A stretch of DNA of 64,000 bases. Source: Candidatus Rifleibacteriota bacterium (GTDB lineage: Bacteria; Muiribacteriota; Ozemobacteria; Ozemobacterales; Ozemobacteraceae). The translations under genes were made by a program, and so were the position numbers. Each line of letters begins with the position of its first letter. The first letter of the stretch is position 1. The stretch is from NCBI GenBank assembly GCA_015233565.1, contig JADFXM010000003.1, positions 91,063 through 155,062 of the forward strand. The letters run 5' to 3'. Positions 44,522-53,762 of the stretch are shown in pieces. Below the pieces are notes generated by a model. That model was not told where the DNA came from, searched no databases, and saw only the letters and a program-made list of their open reading frames with translations.

Positions 44522-44647
44522 TTTTTCCCTTTCACATTTTTCTATATTTCTTCATTTTTTTGCTAAAGTTCCCTAATAAAATGCCGATAATATTAAGGGG
44601 GAGTTTTTTTTATATCAAGGACGATTTTAGCTCAAGGAGGAGCCAAA

Positions 44648-45721
44648 ATGGACCACTCAATCCGTCTATTTTCCTTTTCTCTGAATCAGCGGTTTGATTT
44701 TTCGTTGCATTCTTTGGCAAACATTTTTTCCACAGGATCCTCGACAACCGGTGAAACACCAAAATCGGGAAAGAGTCTTTCAGAAGATTTTGTACAACTT
44801 TCTCCACTGGCCCAGATAAAGAGTGCGTTGGACAAATTTTCCCTTTCTCAAAACGAAAAAAGTCTGACTCTTGATCTCCAGGCCAAACAGGGTGATTTTT
44901 TGAAAGACCAACTTGATTCAAAGAGCCAAAGTGAGCTGGAGCTGATTCTACGCATGCTCTCTGGAGGCGATGACGAGGAGTATAAAAAATTGAAAGAATC
45001 ATTTCAGAATTTTTTCTCACAAACAAAGATTTCATCAACAAGTTCCACTAATATTTCAACTGCGAGTTCCACTAATGTGACTGAAAATTTTAAAGAAAAT
45101 AATCAACCAGTAAATACTAGTTCGGCTGAAAACGATTCTCAGTTGAGAGCTGAATTTTTAAGAGCCGTAGGAAAGTTTAAAACATCAACCACTAACCTAC
45201 TTTTTAGAAATAGAACAACTCCGGTTGATCCACTTGTTGTAGATCTAAAAGGCGATGGAGTAAAGCTTACCTCTGTAGAAAAAGGTGCGGTTTTCGATAT
45301 AAACGGCGATGGAAAGCAGGAAAAAACAAGTTGGGTTGAAGGAGACACTGCAATCCTCGCCATGGATCGAGATGGTGATGGCAAAATAACCAGCGGAAAG
45401 GAGTTTTTTGGCGATCAAAATGGAGCAAAGAACGGTTTCGAGGAACTTTCCAAATTCGATGACAATAAGGATGGCGTAATTGATAGCAAAGATAGAGTTT
45501 TTAAGGCTCTGAAATTATATAAAGACTTGAATGGTGATAAAAAAATAGAATCCAACGAACTTTTTACCCTGGGCCAACTTGGAATTAAGAAATTTAATTT
45601 GAAAACATCCCCAGCTGATGAAACAATAAGTGGAAATTCAATAACTCTGAAGGGATCATTCACGACAAAAGACGGAAAAACCGGAGACTTGGCAGACGCT
45701 TTTTTTCAGACGAAAAAATAA
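44648..45721 (+). CDS. Calcium-binding protein with RTX/FrpC-type C-terminal EF-hand module
   Basis: A 357-residue protein. Residues about 196-340 match the Asp-rich module found at the C-terminus of FrpC-like and other RTX proteins: VVDLKGDGVKLTS, FDINGDGKQEKTSW, MDRDGDGKITSGKEFFGDQN, FDDNKDGVIDSKD and KDLNGDKKIESNELFTL. The several DxDxDG loops should bind calcium. The N-terminal part has a motif (EDFVQLSPLAQI) like those in flagellar-type and DUF5610-like proteins, and a Ser/Thr/Asn linker. There are no GGxGxD RTX nonapeptides and no signal peptide, so export, if any, is by another route. AAGGAGGAG lies before ATG 44648. It is monocistronic. Confidence 0.8.
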   Translation: MDHSIRLFSFSLNQRFDFSLHSLANIFSTGSSTTGETPKSGKSLSEDFVQLSPLAQIKSALDKFSLSQNEKSLTLDLQAKQGDFLKDQLDSKSQSELELILRMLSGGDDEEYKKLKESFQNFFSQTKISSTSSTNISTASSTNVTENFKENNQPVNTSSAENDSQLRAEFLRAVGKFKTSTTNLLFRNRTTPVDPLVVDLKGDGVKLTSVEKGAVFDINGDGKQEKTSWVEGDTAILAMDRDGDGKITSGKEFFGDQNGAKNGFEELSKFDDNKDGVIDSKDRVFKALKLYKDLNGDKKIESNELFTLGQLGIKKFNLKTSPADETISGNSITLKGSFTTKDGKTGDLADAFFQTKK

Positions 45722-45913
45722 CTCTTTGTTTCGATTGTTGGTCACAAAGATTGTTTCGATCCTTTTCATTGCCATGGTCGGTGAACAAAGTTCGAAAATT
45801 GGGTGGGAATTTGCTAATCGTTCGGAGTTCGCGACTGATTGGAGTCGAGGCGACCTTTGTTATCAACAGCCTTTCCGTGGGTGAATTCGATCTTTCCCGA
45901 CAAATTCAAAATC

Positions 45914-46119
45914 TCAGAATTCCTGGTATCGATAGTTTGCATTTTCTCGGGAAATAGCTTCAAAATGTATTTTCCTGATTGTGGAATACTTTTCTGTTGG
46001 ATTCTATCCTGAGGCCAACTTTCATAAAAATAAATCAGAAGATGCCTTCCAAAGCAACTTGGTGATTCATTAATCGAAAAAATGGTATCAAATTAAATCC
46101 CCGAGGTTGGGAAATCTGA
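45914..46119 (-). mobile_element. MITE-like element, family 2, copy B (206 bp)
   Basis: Inverted copy of 33798-34003, same length, with ends TCAGAATTCC / GGAAATCTGA and ATC on both sides (45911-45913 and 46120-46122). It lies in the 558-bp gap 45722-46279 before pilQ; the remainder of that gap shows no gene. Confidence 0.85.
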
Positions 46120-46279
46120 ATCTAGGGATGGTGAGGGTTATTATGTTCCTTTTGTTCGCTAGATTAGTTTTTTATTTTTGTGCAAAATTTATACATTCTT
46201 CGCAGAAGCTCTGAATAATTACAAAAAAATTAAAAAGCAGAAACAAATTTGTCGAAATAGTGGTTTGAGGTAACAGAAA

Positions 46280-48556
46280 ATGTCGCTAAAAAAATTGAAG
46301 CCAAAAAAAGTGCTGGGATTGTTCGTAATTCTAATGATGGCAGGTCTTTCTTTCGTTTTCTTGCCAATCCACGGAATAGTTCACGGGCAGAATGCCGAAG
46401 GACGACGGTTTGTCAGATTGGATTACGCGCCATCAGCTTCTTCTGATTCTTCAAATGATCAAAAGAATGGGAAATTATTGATTTCCTTTGATGGAAGTGT
46501 AAAGGCAGAGTTGCGACCAGAAGCAGGAATTCCACTTGTTTATGTCGATATTTTAGGGGCGAAACTGGACGTCAACCCTCTTGAAACACCATTTGCCAAT
46601 GGGCCTGTGCGAGTTGCGCGATTGGCTCAACTTTCAACGGAACCACCAGTGGTAAGGGCCAGTTTATTCCTTAGAGAAATTCTCCATCCGAATATTACTT
46701 CCAAAAATGGGGAAATCGAAATAGCATTTGAAAATAAACAAAATAATCAAACTTCCGACGGTGGAACAGGAACAGTTGCCGGAAAGTCAGGGCCAACTCC
46801 TTTTTCACTGGTTGCTCCTGAACCAGTCGCTACTATTTCAGCAAATGTTAATCTCTCCAAAAATGTAGTTTATACCCCTATTCGATTGGAAGTAAAAAAC
46901 TCAGACCTGATTCCATTGATTGTGGAATTAAATAAGCAGACCGGTATGAATCTTCATTTCCGTGATTCATTTGAAAACGAACGAATAGACTTGAGCTTAA
47001 CAGCTGGAAGTCCGGTTGAAGCGATGTCAGCTGCGGTTGAAAAAGCCAGTGGAACTTTAACAATCGAAGACGAAGAAATTTGGATTTCCAGGAACGATAA
47101 TCCTTTACTTTTGTTCTCCGACCAGGACACTGTTGAAGGCGCAGATTTAAGAGGCTTAGCCGTAGGTGATGTTCTAAGAGCAATTGGCCAGATCGGAAAG
47201 TTTAACATTATTCTTGACCAATCCCTAAATGCGAAGAAAACTTTGGTTCTGGACACTCTCTTGCACCGAATGACCATCCGAAGAATGTTTGAGGTTTTGA
47301 TGCAATTAAACGGAATTACTGCCAGAATAATTGACAAACATTCTTTATTGTTGATGAGCCAGGAAGCTGCTCGGGAAGCCCAGGGATCGATCGTGAGGGT
47401 GGTTAACGTCACTTCCAATAATGCTCAAATTAAAGAATTGCTTGCAAACTCTGTAAAGAAGGACGTCTTTTCAAGAGTAAAGATCCAGGAAGACTTTGGA
47501 AACCTGGTATTAAGCGGTGACAAAGAAGCTGTCGAAAATGTTGAACAGACAATCCTTTTCATCGAAGGACGTTTGATAAGCGCAAAAGAGAAAATCAAGC
47601 GTGTATATTTTCGTCCCAATAATACTCTTGCTGCAGCACTTTTGGGGTTGGTTACTTCCAGCTGGGGTACTAGTGGAAATTTACCAAAAATGCTTGTTGA
47701 CCCACGTACCGAAAGTATTATCATAACGGGATCTCCTACAGACGTCGATAAAGCATTGAAAACATGTGAAGAATTAGATAAACAGCCAACTTCTCAAGCC
47801 CTTGTCAAGATCCGAATAATCGAAAGCGGTCGGACGCATGTCCAGGAAATGGGACTTGAAGTGCTGAGAAATACCGTTGAAGTAAGCGATTTGAACACTC
47901 TTCCCACAAAAGTAGCTGTTCCTTCAGTCCTTCATGCACTTGACACCGACTCCAAAGTAAGAACTCTTGCAAATCCAATGGTAAGGTGCATGAATAAAGA
48001 AGCGACAAACATCAACCTTACTGAGACAATTCCGATAAAAGCCCTCCAGACGACTTACATTCAAAACCCGAATGGAACACAAATTCCTCAGGTCTCAGAA
48101 AACTGGACAACTACTAATACCGGAATAACTCTCACACTCACTCCAGATATATTTGCCAATAAAGAAGTTGCACTCCTGGTCAATATATCTTACAGCGATG
48201 TGTTACAGATGGTTGAAGGCCATCCATGGACAACAAACCGAACACTACAATCAAAAATTCGTGTAAAAAACAATGAAACAGTAGTAATCGGGGGTTTGAT
48301 TAAAAAGTCTAAAAGCTCAAACAGGAAGCCCTTCCCTTTGATTAATAGGATTCCTCTGTTGAAAAAATTGATTAAGCCTTTGGAATATGAAACGAGAAAT
48401 GAGGATGAAACTGAAATGGTAATTCTCATTACTCCTACCGTAATTGATGGCCTTTCCGAAAAGAACATTTCGGAAAAGAATCTAGCGGAAAAAAGTTTGG
48501 AAGTAAAAACTCCTTCCGAGAAGAATTCTCCTGAAACAGCGATGGCAAAAAAATGA
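46280..48556 (+). CDS. pilQ: PilQ-like secretin with AMIN domain
   Basis: Outer-membrane secretin of the type IV pilus family, 758 residues. A signal peptide (VLGLFVILMMAGLSFVFLPI) is followed by an AMIN-like beta domain (about 45-150), which in PilQ binds peptidoglycan. An STN-like segment (about 195-260, LNKQTGMNLHFRD), N1-type repeats and the secretin barrel (about 500-720) follow, with TNTGITLTLTPDIFANKEVA, TVVIGGLIKKS and RIPLLKKLI. A tail has short EKN/SEK repeats. ATG 46280 has GAGGT at 8 nt. No pilMNOP genes are adjacent; instead the next gene, overlapping by ATGA, encodes an SLH protein. A role in twitching/DNA uptake or another secretion apparatus is open. Confidence 0.86.
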   Translation: MSLKKLKPKKVLGLFVILMMAGLSFVFLPIHGIVHGQNAEGRRFVRLDYAPSASSDSSNDQKNGKLLISFDGSVKAELRPEAGIPLVYVDILGAKLDVNPLETPFANGPVRVARLAQLSTEPPVVRASLFLREILHPNITSKNGEIEIAFENKQNNQTSDGGTGTVAGKSGPTPFSLVAPEPVATISANVNLSKNVVYTPIRLEVKNSDLIPLIVELNKQTGMNLHFRDSFENERIDLSLTAGSPVEAMSAAVEKASGTLTIEDEEIWISRNDNPLLLFSDQDTVEGADLRGLAVGDVLRAIGQIGKFNIILDQSLNAKKTLVLDTLLHRMTIRRMFEVLMQLNGITARIIDKHSLLLMSQEAAREAQGSIVRVVNVTSNNAQIKELLANSVKKDVFSRVKIQEDFGNLVLSGDKEAVENVEQTILFIEGRLISAKEKIKRVYFRPNNTLAAALLGLVTSSWGTSGNLPKMLVDPRTESIIITGSPTDVDKALKTCEELDKQPTSQALVKIRIIESGRTHVQEMGLEVLRNTVEVSDLNTLPTKVAVPSVLHALDTDSKVRTLANPMVRCMNKEATNINLTETIPIKALQTTYIQNPNGTQIPQVSENWTTTNTGITLTLTPDIFANKEVALLVNISYSDVLQMVEGHPWTTNRTLQSKIRVKNNETVVIGGLIKKSKSSNRKPFPLINRIPLLKKLIKPLEYETRNEDETEMVILITPTVIDGLSEKNISEKNLAEKSLEVKTPSEKNSPETAMAKK

Positions 48557-50361
48557 AAAAAGCAAATAACTCAGTTCACTCGAGGTTAAACGGATTTCCA
48601 AGTCTTACTAAACTACTTGGTGCTTTTAGCCTTTCTCCAAGAAGATTGTTTGAAGTAACATTGCTTCTTTTTTGCCTTTTTGCATCCGGTTTACTTGTAG
48701 GCTTTATCCAAACAAGGAAAATCCTTGATACCGGAGCAGATGCTTTTCCGCTTTCAAGAGGACGAATGTTGAAAGACATAGGAGTGTTGGTTGGAAGATT
48801 TACTGATGGAAAATTGGAAGGTGCCAAAAAAAGCGACATTGCTATTACTTTCGAGGATTTTTCAGTAGATGATGAAAATGAAGTTTTCGCTATTAAAAGT
48901 GGTTTATTAAGCGGATTTCCTAATGGGAAATTCCATCCTGATTATTCAGTAACCCGTGGAGAAGTTTTCTCACTTGCTGCAGATTTGTTGAAAATCTGTA
49001 ATCCTGACAAATTTCTTGCCTCACCAGGAAAAGAATTGTCCGATTTGCATCCTGGCCATTCCTGGATTGATGAAAAATTATCTTTGCTAATGAAAATTAA
49101 GGGAATCAGTAAAATTATTGGTTCAAGTCCAGCACTTGAAAAAATGATTTCCTACAACGAATGGAAGGAAATAACTGATTGTCTGAAAAACTATATTAAG
49201 GAAAATGTTTCCAGTAAAAAGAACGGAGAAGAAAACACATACAAATCACTGACAGAATTGCGCTCCCGTCTTGCCAATGCAGATATTTCGAAAGAAAAAA
49301 CAGAACCTTCCAGTGAGTTAAAAGTGAGTTCAAAGAATAGTAGCAATCAAACTGACAGTCAACAATCCAGTAATCAGCAAGTTGAAAGTCAACAATCTCC
49401 TAATCCAAAAGCGACTTTTGAAGCAAACTCAGGGAATGGAACCCAGGCAAGTTGTTCAACCTCAATTGAGTCCTTCCCAAGAATTCCATTGGAGGATAAT
49501 TCTCTGGACACCAAAATTGCTCGGACTTTTGAGTCTGAACCATATAATCCTGTGACTGAAATTAAAGAAAAGCCAACAGTAGAGGCTTCTGATTCAAGGA
49601 TTTCTTTCCCGGACTCTTTTGAAAACGATTCGGTGACAATCTTTGATGATAATACGGCTAAGGATAAAAAATCGATAACAGTTACCGGCAAAATGATTGA
49701 CAATATAAATGGGAAACCATTGAAAAACGGTTCTATGATCGTTGAATCAAATATGGTTCAGGCAGATGAAGATGGAAATTTTACATTTTCCGGTCATGCC
49801 AACCAATTGGTTGATATCACTGCATACTGTGAAGGCTATCAGCCGTTGAACATGAAGCATAAAATTGGCTTCCGGCGTGGACCCCTGTTTATTGGTCTAA
49901 AGAAGGCTTTTTCACAAGTTGAAGGTTTTGTAAACGATTTGATTTCGGGAAATCCTGTGGAAGGTGCAAAAATCCAGGTTGCAAAACGTTTTGGAATAAC
50001 CGACAAAAATGGATACTACAAGATTTCAGGAATTTCTCCAACTTGGAACCAGCTTTCAGTCAGTGCTCAGGGATATATGCAAAGTATGGAAGTTCTTTTT
50101 ATCGGACAAAATGGCACTAAGCGGGACCTCAAGCTTAGAGCACTGGAATCCGAATCTTCAAAAAGTATGAGTCAGAACATGAGTCAAAATATTAGCCCGA
50201 ATCCCAGTTCAAACCCCAGTCAAAATCTAAACCAGAATATAAGTCAGAACATAAGAAATACTGAAGAGGAAGAAATGCTGACTGAAAGTCCTGCTTCTCA
50301 TGAGGTTGGGACATTTCCGGTTATTCCCAATAAACGGAATTTTGTTTACCATGCGAAGTGA
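48553..50361 (+). CDS. Membrane-anchored protein with SLH and two carboxypeptidase-regulatory-like domains
   Basis: A 602-residue protein with one N-terminal transmembrane helix (LLLFCLFASGLLVGFIQT). A single SLH domain follows at about 103-140 (GLLSGFPNGKFHPDYSVTRG), which normally binds secondary cell-wall polymer or peptidoglycan. A long Ser/Gln/Asn/Glu linker (about 215-370) leads to two beta-sandwich domains of the carboxypeptidase regulatory type (ITVTGKMIDNINGKPL, QVEGFVNDLISGNPVEGAKI). The C-terminus has Asn/Ser/Gln repeats (NMSQNIS, NPSSNPSQN, NLNQNIS). The ATGA overlap with pilQ argues that the two products work together, perhaps anchoring the secretin to the wall. Confidence 0.8.
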   Translation: MKKANNSVHSRLNGFPSLTKLLGAFSLSPRRLFEVTLLLFCLFASGLLVGFIQTRKILDTGADAFPLSRGRMLKDIGVLVGRFTDGKLEGAKKSDIAITFEDFSVDDENEVFAIKSGLLSGFPNGKFHPDYSVTRGEVFSLAADLLKICNPDKFLASPGKELSDLHPGHSWIDEKLSLLMKIKGISKIIGSSPALEKMISYNEWKEITDCLKNYIKENVSSKKNGEENTYKSLTELRSRLANADISKEKTEPSSELKVSSKNSSNQTDSQQSSNQQVESQQSPNPKATFEANSGNGTQASCSTSIESFPRIPLEDNSLDTKIARTFESEPYNPVTEIKEKPTVEASDSRISFPDSFENDSVTIFDDNTAKDKKSITVTGKMIDNINGKPLKNGSMIVESNMVQADEDGNFTFSGHANQLVDITAYCEGYQPLNMKHKIGFRRGPLFIGLKKAFSQVEGFVNDLISGNPVEGAKIQVAKRFGITDKNGYYKISGISPTWNQLSVSAQGYMQSMEVLFIGQNGTKRDLKLRALESESSKSMSQNMSQNISPNPSSNPSQNLNQNISQNIRNTEEEEMLTESPASHEVGTFPVIPNKRNFVYHAK

Positions 50362-50675
50362 ACGAGATTGTCGAAAAATACCCTGATTTTCATATTTTAG
50401 TGTGCTCGCCCAAATTTTTGCCTCGCTTTTTAGCATCAGAAGCGGGTCGTTTTGTAATGAATAAAATGTCCCGAGGTTTTCCGACAGCATCGAACCTCTG
50501 ATTGTCAGCGAAAAAGAGTAAAAATACTTGACTTATAAACCTGCATCAACGCAAGTGCAGAAAATTTGGAAAAAATAATTTTTTGCGATTTTTTTTTTGA
50601 ATTGTATGGTTAATTGGCAATGTCAATATGAGTTTGCTCTTTGTTGCTGCTGATTGCTGAGAAAGTTTGAAAATT

Positions 50676-50762
50676 ATCACAATTGTTTCCAGCAAGGTTT
50701 TAAGTGTGGTGCTTTTCACGAATCCTTATAATTTTTTCACAACTTGTGAGTGGAGACGAAGC
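50676..50762 (+). repeat. Dispersed repeat family 3, copy A
   Basis: About 87 bp that recurs in the same orientation at 53569-53656 at roughly three-quarters identity; shared blocks include CCAGCAA, GTTTTAAG and TTTTCACGAAT. Copy A also contains the dyad TCACAACTTGTGA. It lies in the 483-bp gap 50362-50844, where I see no gene. Confidence 0.55.
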
Positions 50763-50844
50763 TACCGAGGGATTCGAGGCGAATTCAATTTTGTATTAAT
50801 CCCCTAATGCCCATTAATTGAAAATTTTGATGCACTTCAAGTGT

Positions 50845-51213
50845 TTATTGGCTAACGGAGTAGTAAGAGGAGTCCAGGGAATATGTTGCCGGATCGCTTC
50901 CTTGGTGGTATCCCCAGTCTGTAGTTGCTAAGGGGCGAGGGTCAATCGGAACATCCAAAAGGTAGGCCGGATTTTTCCCATTTTCCTTGGTTAAATCGCT
51001 TAGGCTCAAGGGATAAATTCCTTTATCAGTTTTATAGTCATTCAAAGCTTTTTTTAACGTTCGCAAATTAGCGCGCATTGTGGCCCATTTGCTTTGATTG
51101 ATATAATCTGCGTAAAATGGCGCTGTAAGAGCTACCATTGTTGCAATTATAGCTACTACAATAACCATTTCCAACAGAGAAAATCCAAAATTTTTGGAAT
51201 TCGAATTTTTCAT
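50845..51213 (-). CDS. Type IV pilin-like / GspG-like pseudopilin
   Basis: A 122-residue secreted pilin-fold protein. ATG 51213 gives a short leader (MKNSNSKNFG) and the prepilin cleavage site G|FSLLEMVIVVAIIATM with Glu at +5, followed by the hydrophobic N-terminal helix. The C-terminal part has LKKALNDYKTDKGIYPLSLSDL, DPRPLATTDWGYHQGSDP and the TYSLDSS ending, as in major pseudopilin GspG. A longer start at 51255 would add 14 residues before the leader. It is alone, with neither a peptidase nor other pilins next to it. Confidence 0.85.
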   Translation of the reverse strand: MKNSNSKNFGFSLLEMVIVVAIIATMVALTAPFYADYINQSKWATMRANLRTLKKALNDYKTDKGIYPLSLSDLTKENGKNPAYLLDVPIDPRPLATTDWGYHQGSDPATYSLDSSYYSVSQ

Positions 51214-51319
51214 TTTCACTCTTTCCGTTTTACTACAATTTTTTATCAAGTTCATACCTAGTTGCAGCTCAAATAGTATTTTTCATTTTTGAAATGTTTC
51301 CTTGGCATTATACTCATTA

Positions 51320-51344
51320 CGTTAAAAAATTACGTTTTTTAACG
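51320..51344. other. AT-rich hairpin upstream of the CoA-transferase gene
   Basis: CGTTAAAAAA / TTTTTTAACG with a 5-nt loop TTACG, a perfect 10-bp stem in the 329-bp divergent gap between the pseudopilin and CoA-transferase genes. It could be a terminator-like or regulatory structure. Nothing else stands out in the gap. Confidence 0.45.
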
Positions 51345-51542
51345 CAAGGCGGTATTAGCTTTTAAAGCACTGGTGTTAAGCTTTTCGAGAAAATCTCTCC
51401 TCAGTTAATTGCAATTTTCAGTCATGGTTGCATCAGCTTTCAGGCCAATTTAAAAAATTACCTTTATTTCCGAGAAGTTGCTTTAATTTTACATAAAAAA
51501 ATGACATAATAAAAGCACTTAAATTAATTCTTGGAGTGAATC

Positions 51543-53117
51543 GTGAAATCCAAACTAATTAATCTTGAACAAGCTGTTTCTTTGGTAAAAGATGGCGATT
51601 CTATAGCTGTCAGCGGGTTTGTTGGATCTGGGCATCCTGAAGGGCTAACTTCTGCCCTGGAACAAAGATTTATCAAGGAGCAGCACCCGAAAAATCTGAG
51701 CCTTTATTTCGTTGCAGGCCAGGGGGACGCAAAAGAGCGTGGACTCAACCACTTTGGCCACAAGGGAATGGTAAAAAGAGGAGTGGGAGGTCACTGGGGA
51801 CTCGCTCCTAAATTGGGAAAACTCGCCTTATCAAATGAAATGGAGGCTTATAACCTTCCACAGGGCGTAATTTCACACATGTTTCGTGATATCGCAGCTA
51901 AGAAACCAGGTACCATTACTCACGTAGGGTTAAAAACCTTTGTAGACCCCCGAGTTGAGGGTGGAAAAGTAAATTCAGTTACTAAAGAAGATATTGTTGA
52001 ACTGATCAGGTTGGATGATAAAGATTATTTAAGATATAAACATTTTAATTTGGATGTAGCCCTCATAAGGGGAACGACCGCCGACGAATTTGGAAACATC
52101 AGTATGGAACAGGAAGTTGCACCTCTTGAAGCCCTGGCCCAGGCAATGGCTACAAAAGCGTGTGGAGGAATTGTCATTTGCCAGGTTATGAGACTTGCCA
52201 AAGCTGGCGGAATAAATCAACTGTTTGTCCAGATTCCTGGAATCCTAGTTGATTACGTGGTTCTTGTAGATATGATCAAAACTCCTAATCTGCACATGCA
52301 AACTTTTGAGGAACAATATAATCCTTATTATTCCGGGCAAGTCCAGTTTCCGGAAGATTCCCTTTTCAAGGCCATGGAAATGAGCGAAAGAAAAATTATC
52401 GCTAGAAGAGGCCTTTTTGAGCTCCTCCCCCTTGGAAATTGCGTTGCCAACCTTGGCATCGGAATGCCTGAAGGTATCGCCAACGTTGCTAAAGAAGAAG
52501 GAGTCCGGGAAAGAATTACCCTTACTGTTGAATCAGGGCCAATCGGAGGCTTGCCGGCATCAGGATTAAGCTTCGGAGCTTCATATAGCCCGGCTTGTGT
52601 CCTCCAGCAACCTTCTCAATTTGATTTTTACGATGGTGGTGGTCTGGATATCGCCTTTCTTGGCGCCGGAGAAATAGATTCAAAGGGAAATGTCAACGTA
52701 AGTAAATTCGGCCCCAAATTCTCAGGATGCGGTGGATTTATCAACATTACCCAGAATGCAAAAAATGTTGTGTTTTGCACTACTTTTACTGCAGGAGATC
52801 TCGATATTTCCCACCAAAATGGAAGTTTGAAAATAATAAAAGAAGGAAAAATCAAGAAGTTCGTAAAGGGCCTTCAACAAGTAACTTTTAGCGGCGATTA
52901 CGCCTTAGAAAAGGGAACCAATGTCACATACATTACCGAAAGATGTGTTTTTAAACTGACTAAAGAGGGACTTGTTCTTACTGAAGTCGCACCTGGAATC
53001 GATATCCAAAAAGATGTCTTAGATTTAATGGATTTCCGACCTATTGTTCCTTCCTCGCCTAAACTAATGGATCCATCAATTTTTAATGATGGTTTGATGA
53101 GTGTTAAGGAAAGATAA
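51543..53117 (+). CDS. Acyl-CoA:acetate/3-ketoacid CoA-transferase (family I, fused subunits)
   Basis: Moves CoA between carboxylic acids in the cytoplasm. The 524-residue protein fuses the alpha (about 1-270) and beta (about 285-510) halves as in YdiF, acetate CoA-transferase and propionate CoA-transferase. The alpha half has SGFVGSGHPEGLTSALEQRF; the beta half has NLGIGMPEGIANVA and LTVESGPIGGLPASG with the catalytic Glu, then FLGAGEIDSKGNVNVS and the CGGFINITQNAKNVVF block. GTG 51543 follows GGAGTGAATC. It is a single gene between orphan gaps; acetate/butyrate or propionate metabolism is likely, but the substrate is not fixed. Confidence 0.93.
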   Translation: MKSKLINLEQAVSLVKDGDSIAVSGFVGSGHPEGLTSALEQRFIKEQHPKNLSLYFVAGQGDAKERGLNHFGHKGMVKRGVGGHWGLAPKLGKLALSNEMEAYNLPQGVISHMFRDIAAKKPGTITHVGLKTFVDPRVEGGKVNSVTKEDIVELIRLDDKDYLRYKHFNLDVALIRGTTADEFGNISMEQEVAPLEALAQAMATKACGGIVICQVMRLAKAGGINQLFVQIPGILVDYVVLVDMIKTPNLHMQTFEEQYNPYYSGQVQFPEDSLFKAMEMSERKIIARRGLFELLPLGNCVANLGIGMPEGIANVAKEEGVRERITLTVESGPIGGLPASGLSFGASYSPACVLQQPSQFDFYDGGGLDIAFLGAGEIDSKGNVNVSKFGPKFSGCGGFINITQNAKNVVFCTTFTAGDLDISHQNGSLKIIKEGKIKKFVKGLQQVTFSGDYALEKGTNVTYITERCVFKLTKEGLVLTEVAPGIDIQKDVLDLMDFRPIVPSSPKLMDPSIFNDGLMSVKER

Positions 53118-53127
53118 AACGGGTTAT

Positions 53128-53171
53128 TTTACATTTCATCAGTTGGTGAAAGCCAACTGATGAAATGTAAA
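53128..53171 (+). terminator. Long perfect hairpin after the CoA-transferase gene
   Basis: A 19-bp perfect stem, TTTACATTTCATCAGTTGG / CCAACTGATGAAATGTAAA, with loop TGAAAG, 11 bp past the stop. There is no T-run, so it may end transcription only partly or protect the 3' end of the mRNA. Confidence 0.6.
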
Positions 53172-53568
53172 TTCAGCAAATCTTTGCAAAGGAATCAAAA
53201 AATCAGCGGGGCTTCCGCTGAAATACCCTCATTTTCCAAAATCGCCCCCTGAAAGTGATGTTCCAACTGGAGAATGATCTAAAGTCAGCACTGGAAAATA
53301 AAAAGAAAGCGGTTTTTCAAAAAGTGCGTAGCCGGTATTTCACTAGAGCAAAAATCTCTGTTGAAGACTGTTTCAGAAGTTTCGTGCCATTTTTTGAAAT
53401 ATCGCCCATTTTTGCCCTTTGATTAGCTTCAACAATGCACCAATTGGGAATGCGCACATGGAACATCCGCTGAAAGACATATTGACAAAGAGTCGGCTTT
53501 TCGAAAAATCGAAAATTTCACGACTATGAAAAGGTGTGAAATTTTAGTTGAAAATAGAAGGTAAATAT
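53172..53568. other. Gene-poor gap downstream of the CoA-transferase
   Basis: The gap from 53172 to 53762 holds no gene I can support. A 54-codon frame at 53258-53422 reads protein-like (ENDLKSALENKKKAVFQKVR) but has no ribosome site. A second dyad, AAATTTCAC / GTGTGAAATTT, lies near 53510-53545. Repeat family 3 copy B follows. Confidence 0.35.
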
Positions 53569-53656
53569 ATCGCAATTGGTTGCCAGCAATGTTTTAAGGT
53601 GTTGCATTTTCACGAATTGTTATGATTTTTCATGACTTGCGAACGGAGTGTCGATG
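53569..53656 (+). repeat. Dispersed repeat family 3, copy B
   Basis: Partner of 50676-50762 in the same orientation. Alignment is continuous with small indels, from ATCGCAATTG to GGAGTGTCGATGC. No inverted ends or target duplications are apparent, so its nature is unknown. Confidence 0.55.
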
Positions 53657-53762
53657 CGATAAAAGAATTGATTAGTGGACTTTTTTTTGGAAGAGCTCAA
53701 TTTCGTTCTAATCATATCTCCAATTTAAATTGCCTCTGATTAGTATTATTAAAGTGATTGAA

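Noticed and set aside
45751..45957. A 68-codon plus-strand frame after the calcium-binding protein gene
   Set aside because: It runs into mobile-element copy B of family 2 and has no ribosome site, so it is unlikely to be a gene.
50529..50560. TTGACT as a possible -35 box in the gap after the SLH gene
   Set aside because: No -10 box stands at 16-18 bp and no gene follows on that strand within a sensible distance.
53258..53422. A 54-codon plus-strand frame after the CoA-transferase
   Set aside because: It reads protein-like but has no ribosome site and no recognisable family; kept only as a note in the gap entry.
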